Part shown: in pieces, positions 62,933 to 64,000 of the stretch
How the letters are laid out: every line of letters begins with the position of its first letter
Numbering within the stretch: the stretch's first letter is position 1
DNA from: Pelagibius sp050330205
GTDB taxonomy: Bacteria > Pseudomonadota > Alphaproteobacteria > Kiloniellales > Kiloniellaceae
NCBI GenBank assembly: GCA_050330205.1
Contig: JBHJOA010000023.1
Location: forward strand, 1-64,000
Direction of reading: 5' to 3'
Length of the DNA: 64,000 bases
Notes under the pieces: model-generated
Seen by the model: only the letters and a program-made list of their open reading frames with translations
Databases searched by the model: none
Told to the model about the DNA's origin: nothing
Program-made: the position numbers and the translations under genes

Positions 62933-63739
62933 CTATTCGGCGGCCTGCCGGAGGAAATCCAGATCTTCGAAGCCGACCGAAAGGTCCGGGCCGACCACCA
63001 GCACCCGGTCGGCCGGCACCGACTGCCAGGTTTCCGGCTCCTCGAGCGGCTCCGAAACGATGGAGACGGCCTGTCCGGGACCGCCCTCTGCGCCCTCTGC
63101 CGCCCGCCAATAGAGACTGGGCGGCACCCGGTCGCTGGCGTGGCGCACAGCATAGATCGAACGGCCGTCGCTCAGCGCCGCGGTGAAGCGCAGCGGCTCG
63201 CGCTCCCCCTCCTCCGCCATCACGTCGTGCACCTGGGCGAGGGTCGCCGAGAGGGCGCCGACGGGGTCATCCTCCAGGCCGTTGGCGAACAGCAGGTAGA
63301 ACAGCACCTCGCTGTCGGTGGTGCCCAGGCGATGGTCGTAGTAGCGGTCGGGGATCAGTGCCTCCAGGCGGCGGCGCAGCCGCAGGTAGCCGCCGATCTG
63401 GCCATTGTGCATGAACAGCCAGCGGCCATGCCCGAAGGGGTGGCAGTTGGGCCGTGAGGAGGCGGTGCCGGTCGAGGCGCGCACATGGGCGAAGAACAGG
63501 CCGGCGCGGATCTGATAGGCGAGACTGCGGAGGTTGGGGTCGTTCCAGGCCGGCAGGACCTCGCGGTACAGCCCGGGCTCCGGCCGGTCGCCATACCAGC
63601 CGATGCCGAAGCCGTCGCCGTTGGTCGGGCTCTTGGCCTCGGTGGCGCAGAGGCTCTGGTCCACCAGGGAGTGGACCGGCTTGCAGATCAGCTCCTCGAG
63701 AAAAACCGGCGCCCCGGTATAGGCCAGCCAGCGGCACAT
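62933..63739 (-). CDS. Class II glutamine amidotransferase-like protein (EgtC/YafJ type)
   Basis: The 268-residue protein starts MCRWLAYTGAPVFLEELICK, so Cys2 becomes the Ntn nucleophile after Met removal. GDGFGIGWYGDRPEPGLYRE, FFAHVRASTGTASSRPNCHP and FMHNGQIGGY complete the glutaminase site. The ATG follows GAGGGTGAG; eight upstream codons are rejected. Only the glutaminase domain is present, and no ergothioneine genes are near, so its amide donor role is open. It is between ilvC and ilvN but probably unrelated to them. Confidence 0.88.
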   Translation of the reverse strand: MCRWLAYTGAPVFLEELICKPVHSLVDQSLCATEAKSPTNGDGFGIGWYGDRPEPGLYREVLPAWNDPNLRSLAYQIRAGLFFAHVRASTGTASSRPNCHPFGHGRWLFMHNGQIGGYLRLRRRLEALIPDRYYDHRLGTTDSEVLFYLLFANGLEDDPVGALSATLAQVHDVMAEEGEREPLRFTAALSDGRSIYAVRHASDRVPPSLYWRAAEGAEGGPGQAVSIVSEPLEEPETWQSVPADRVLVVGPDLSVGFEDLDFLRQAAE

Positions 63740-63858
63740 CTCACCCTCGTCGAAAGTCCCCACAGACGGCGCGGACTATAGCCGACAAAGATGGAGAAAG
63801 CCTTGCAAAGAGCGCGGGGCGGGGCTGCGGCGCCCCTCCTCAACTCCCGCCGGCCGGC

Positions 63859-64000
63859 CTACAGCCCCTGTGGCCCGCGCGAGATGGCGACCACGCCAGT
63901 GCGGGACACGTCGACCAGGCCGAGGGGCTGCATGAGGTCGATAAAGACGTCGAGCTTCTCGCTCTTGCCGGTCATCTCGAAGACGAAGTGGTCGTGGCTG
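63859..64000 (-). CDS. ilvN: Acetolactate synthase small subunit, 3' end
   Basis: The last 46 codons are present; the gene runs off the window end. The residues FVFEMTGKSEKLDVFIDLMQ and PLGLVDVSRTGVVAISRG are the conserved C-terminus of IlvN/IlvH, the regulatory subunit that gives valine feedback control to acetolactate synthase. It fits the ilvN-ilvC order expected for this locus. Confidence 0.9.
   Translation of the reverse strand, partial: SHDHFVFEMTGKSEKLDVFIDLMQPLGLVDVSRTGVVAISRGPQGL

Overview
The window is GC-rich DNA with tightly packed, often overlapping genes. It looks chromosomal and alphaproteobacterial. Supporting traits are the PuuD-type membrane urate oxidase, homospermidine synthase paired with a group-IV ornithine decarboxylase, DUF6455/DUF6306/DUF6634-type small domains, and the leuA-mreBCD-mrdA-rodA and ilvN-ilvC arrangement. 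A Rhodospirillales-like order is my best guess, from gene content only.

0-20 kb: a purine catabolon. The minus strand carries guanine deaminase, the cytochrome c-fused urate oxidase PuuD, and an operon uraH-xdhA-xdhB followed by a BMP-type purine/nucleoside ABC importer (ATPase, two permeases, Tat-type binding protein). A LysR regulator sits between them. The divergent plus-strand operon has allantoinase PuuE, OHCU decarboxylase UraD, an allantoate amidohydrolase-type M20 enzyme, a second M20 peptidase and a methyltransferase; a gamma-glutamyltransferase-like protein and a DUF6455 protein follow. Together they would take guanine/xanthine through urate to allantoate and beyond.

20-23.4 kb: ornithine decarboxylase and homospermidine synthase, with a long structured leader upstream that may be the speF-type RNA.

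23.4-42.1 kb: the most interesting part. An RpiR regulator, a C45 acyltransferase-like Ntn hydrolase and an amino-acid-type ABC importer lie divergent to a Rieske oxygenase. The Rieske gene is followed by a polyamine-type ABC importer (two permeases, ATPase, and an opposed binding protein). On the minus strand lie two PYROXD2/phytoene-desaturase-like FAD enzymes, a GcvT-like folate protein and a class III aminotransferase. Divergent from these is a BetI-like TetR regulator. Three copies of one 22-bp palindromic operator stand before the Rieske-transporter operon, before the binding protein, and between the FAD operon and tetR. I read this as one regulon for uptake and oxidative N-demethylation of an unidentified methylated amine or polyamine. 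A LysR gene and a 5-formyl-THF cyclo-ligase/DUF6306 fusion follow.

42-53 kb: an accessory stretch, partly less GC-rich. It holds a small membrane protein, a TauE/SafE exporter, a truncated DUF6634 gene, a HigA remnant, a TetR gene with its own inverted-repeat operator, a PaoABC-like periplasmic aldehyde oxidoreductase, two PmtA-like methyltransferases around an SDR, and an intact HigA-type antitoxin. It ends at the 3' side of a tRNA-Lys(CUU) gene. No integrase is visible.

53-64 kb: core genes on the minus strand. These are rodA, mrdA, mreD, mreC and mreB (cell shape), leuA, a GNAT acetyltransferase, ilvC, a class II glutamine amidotransferase and the 3' end of ilvN. No CRISPR array, rRNA or intact transposase was seen.
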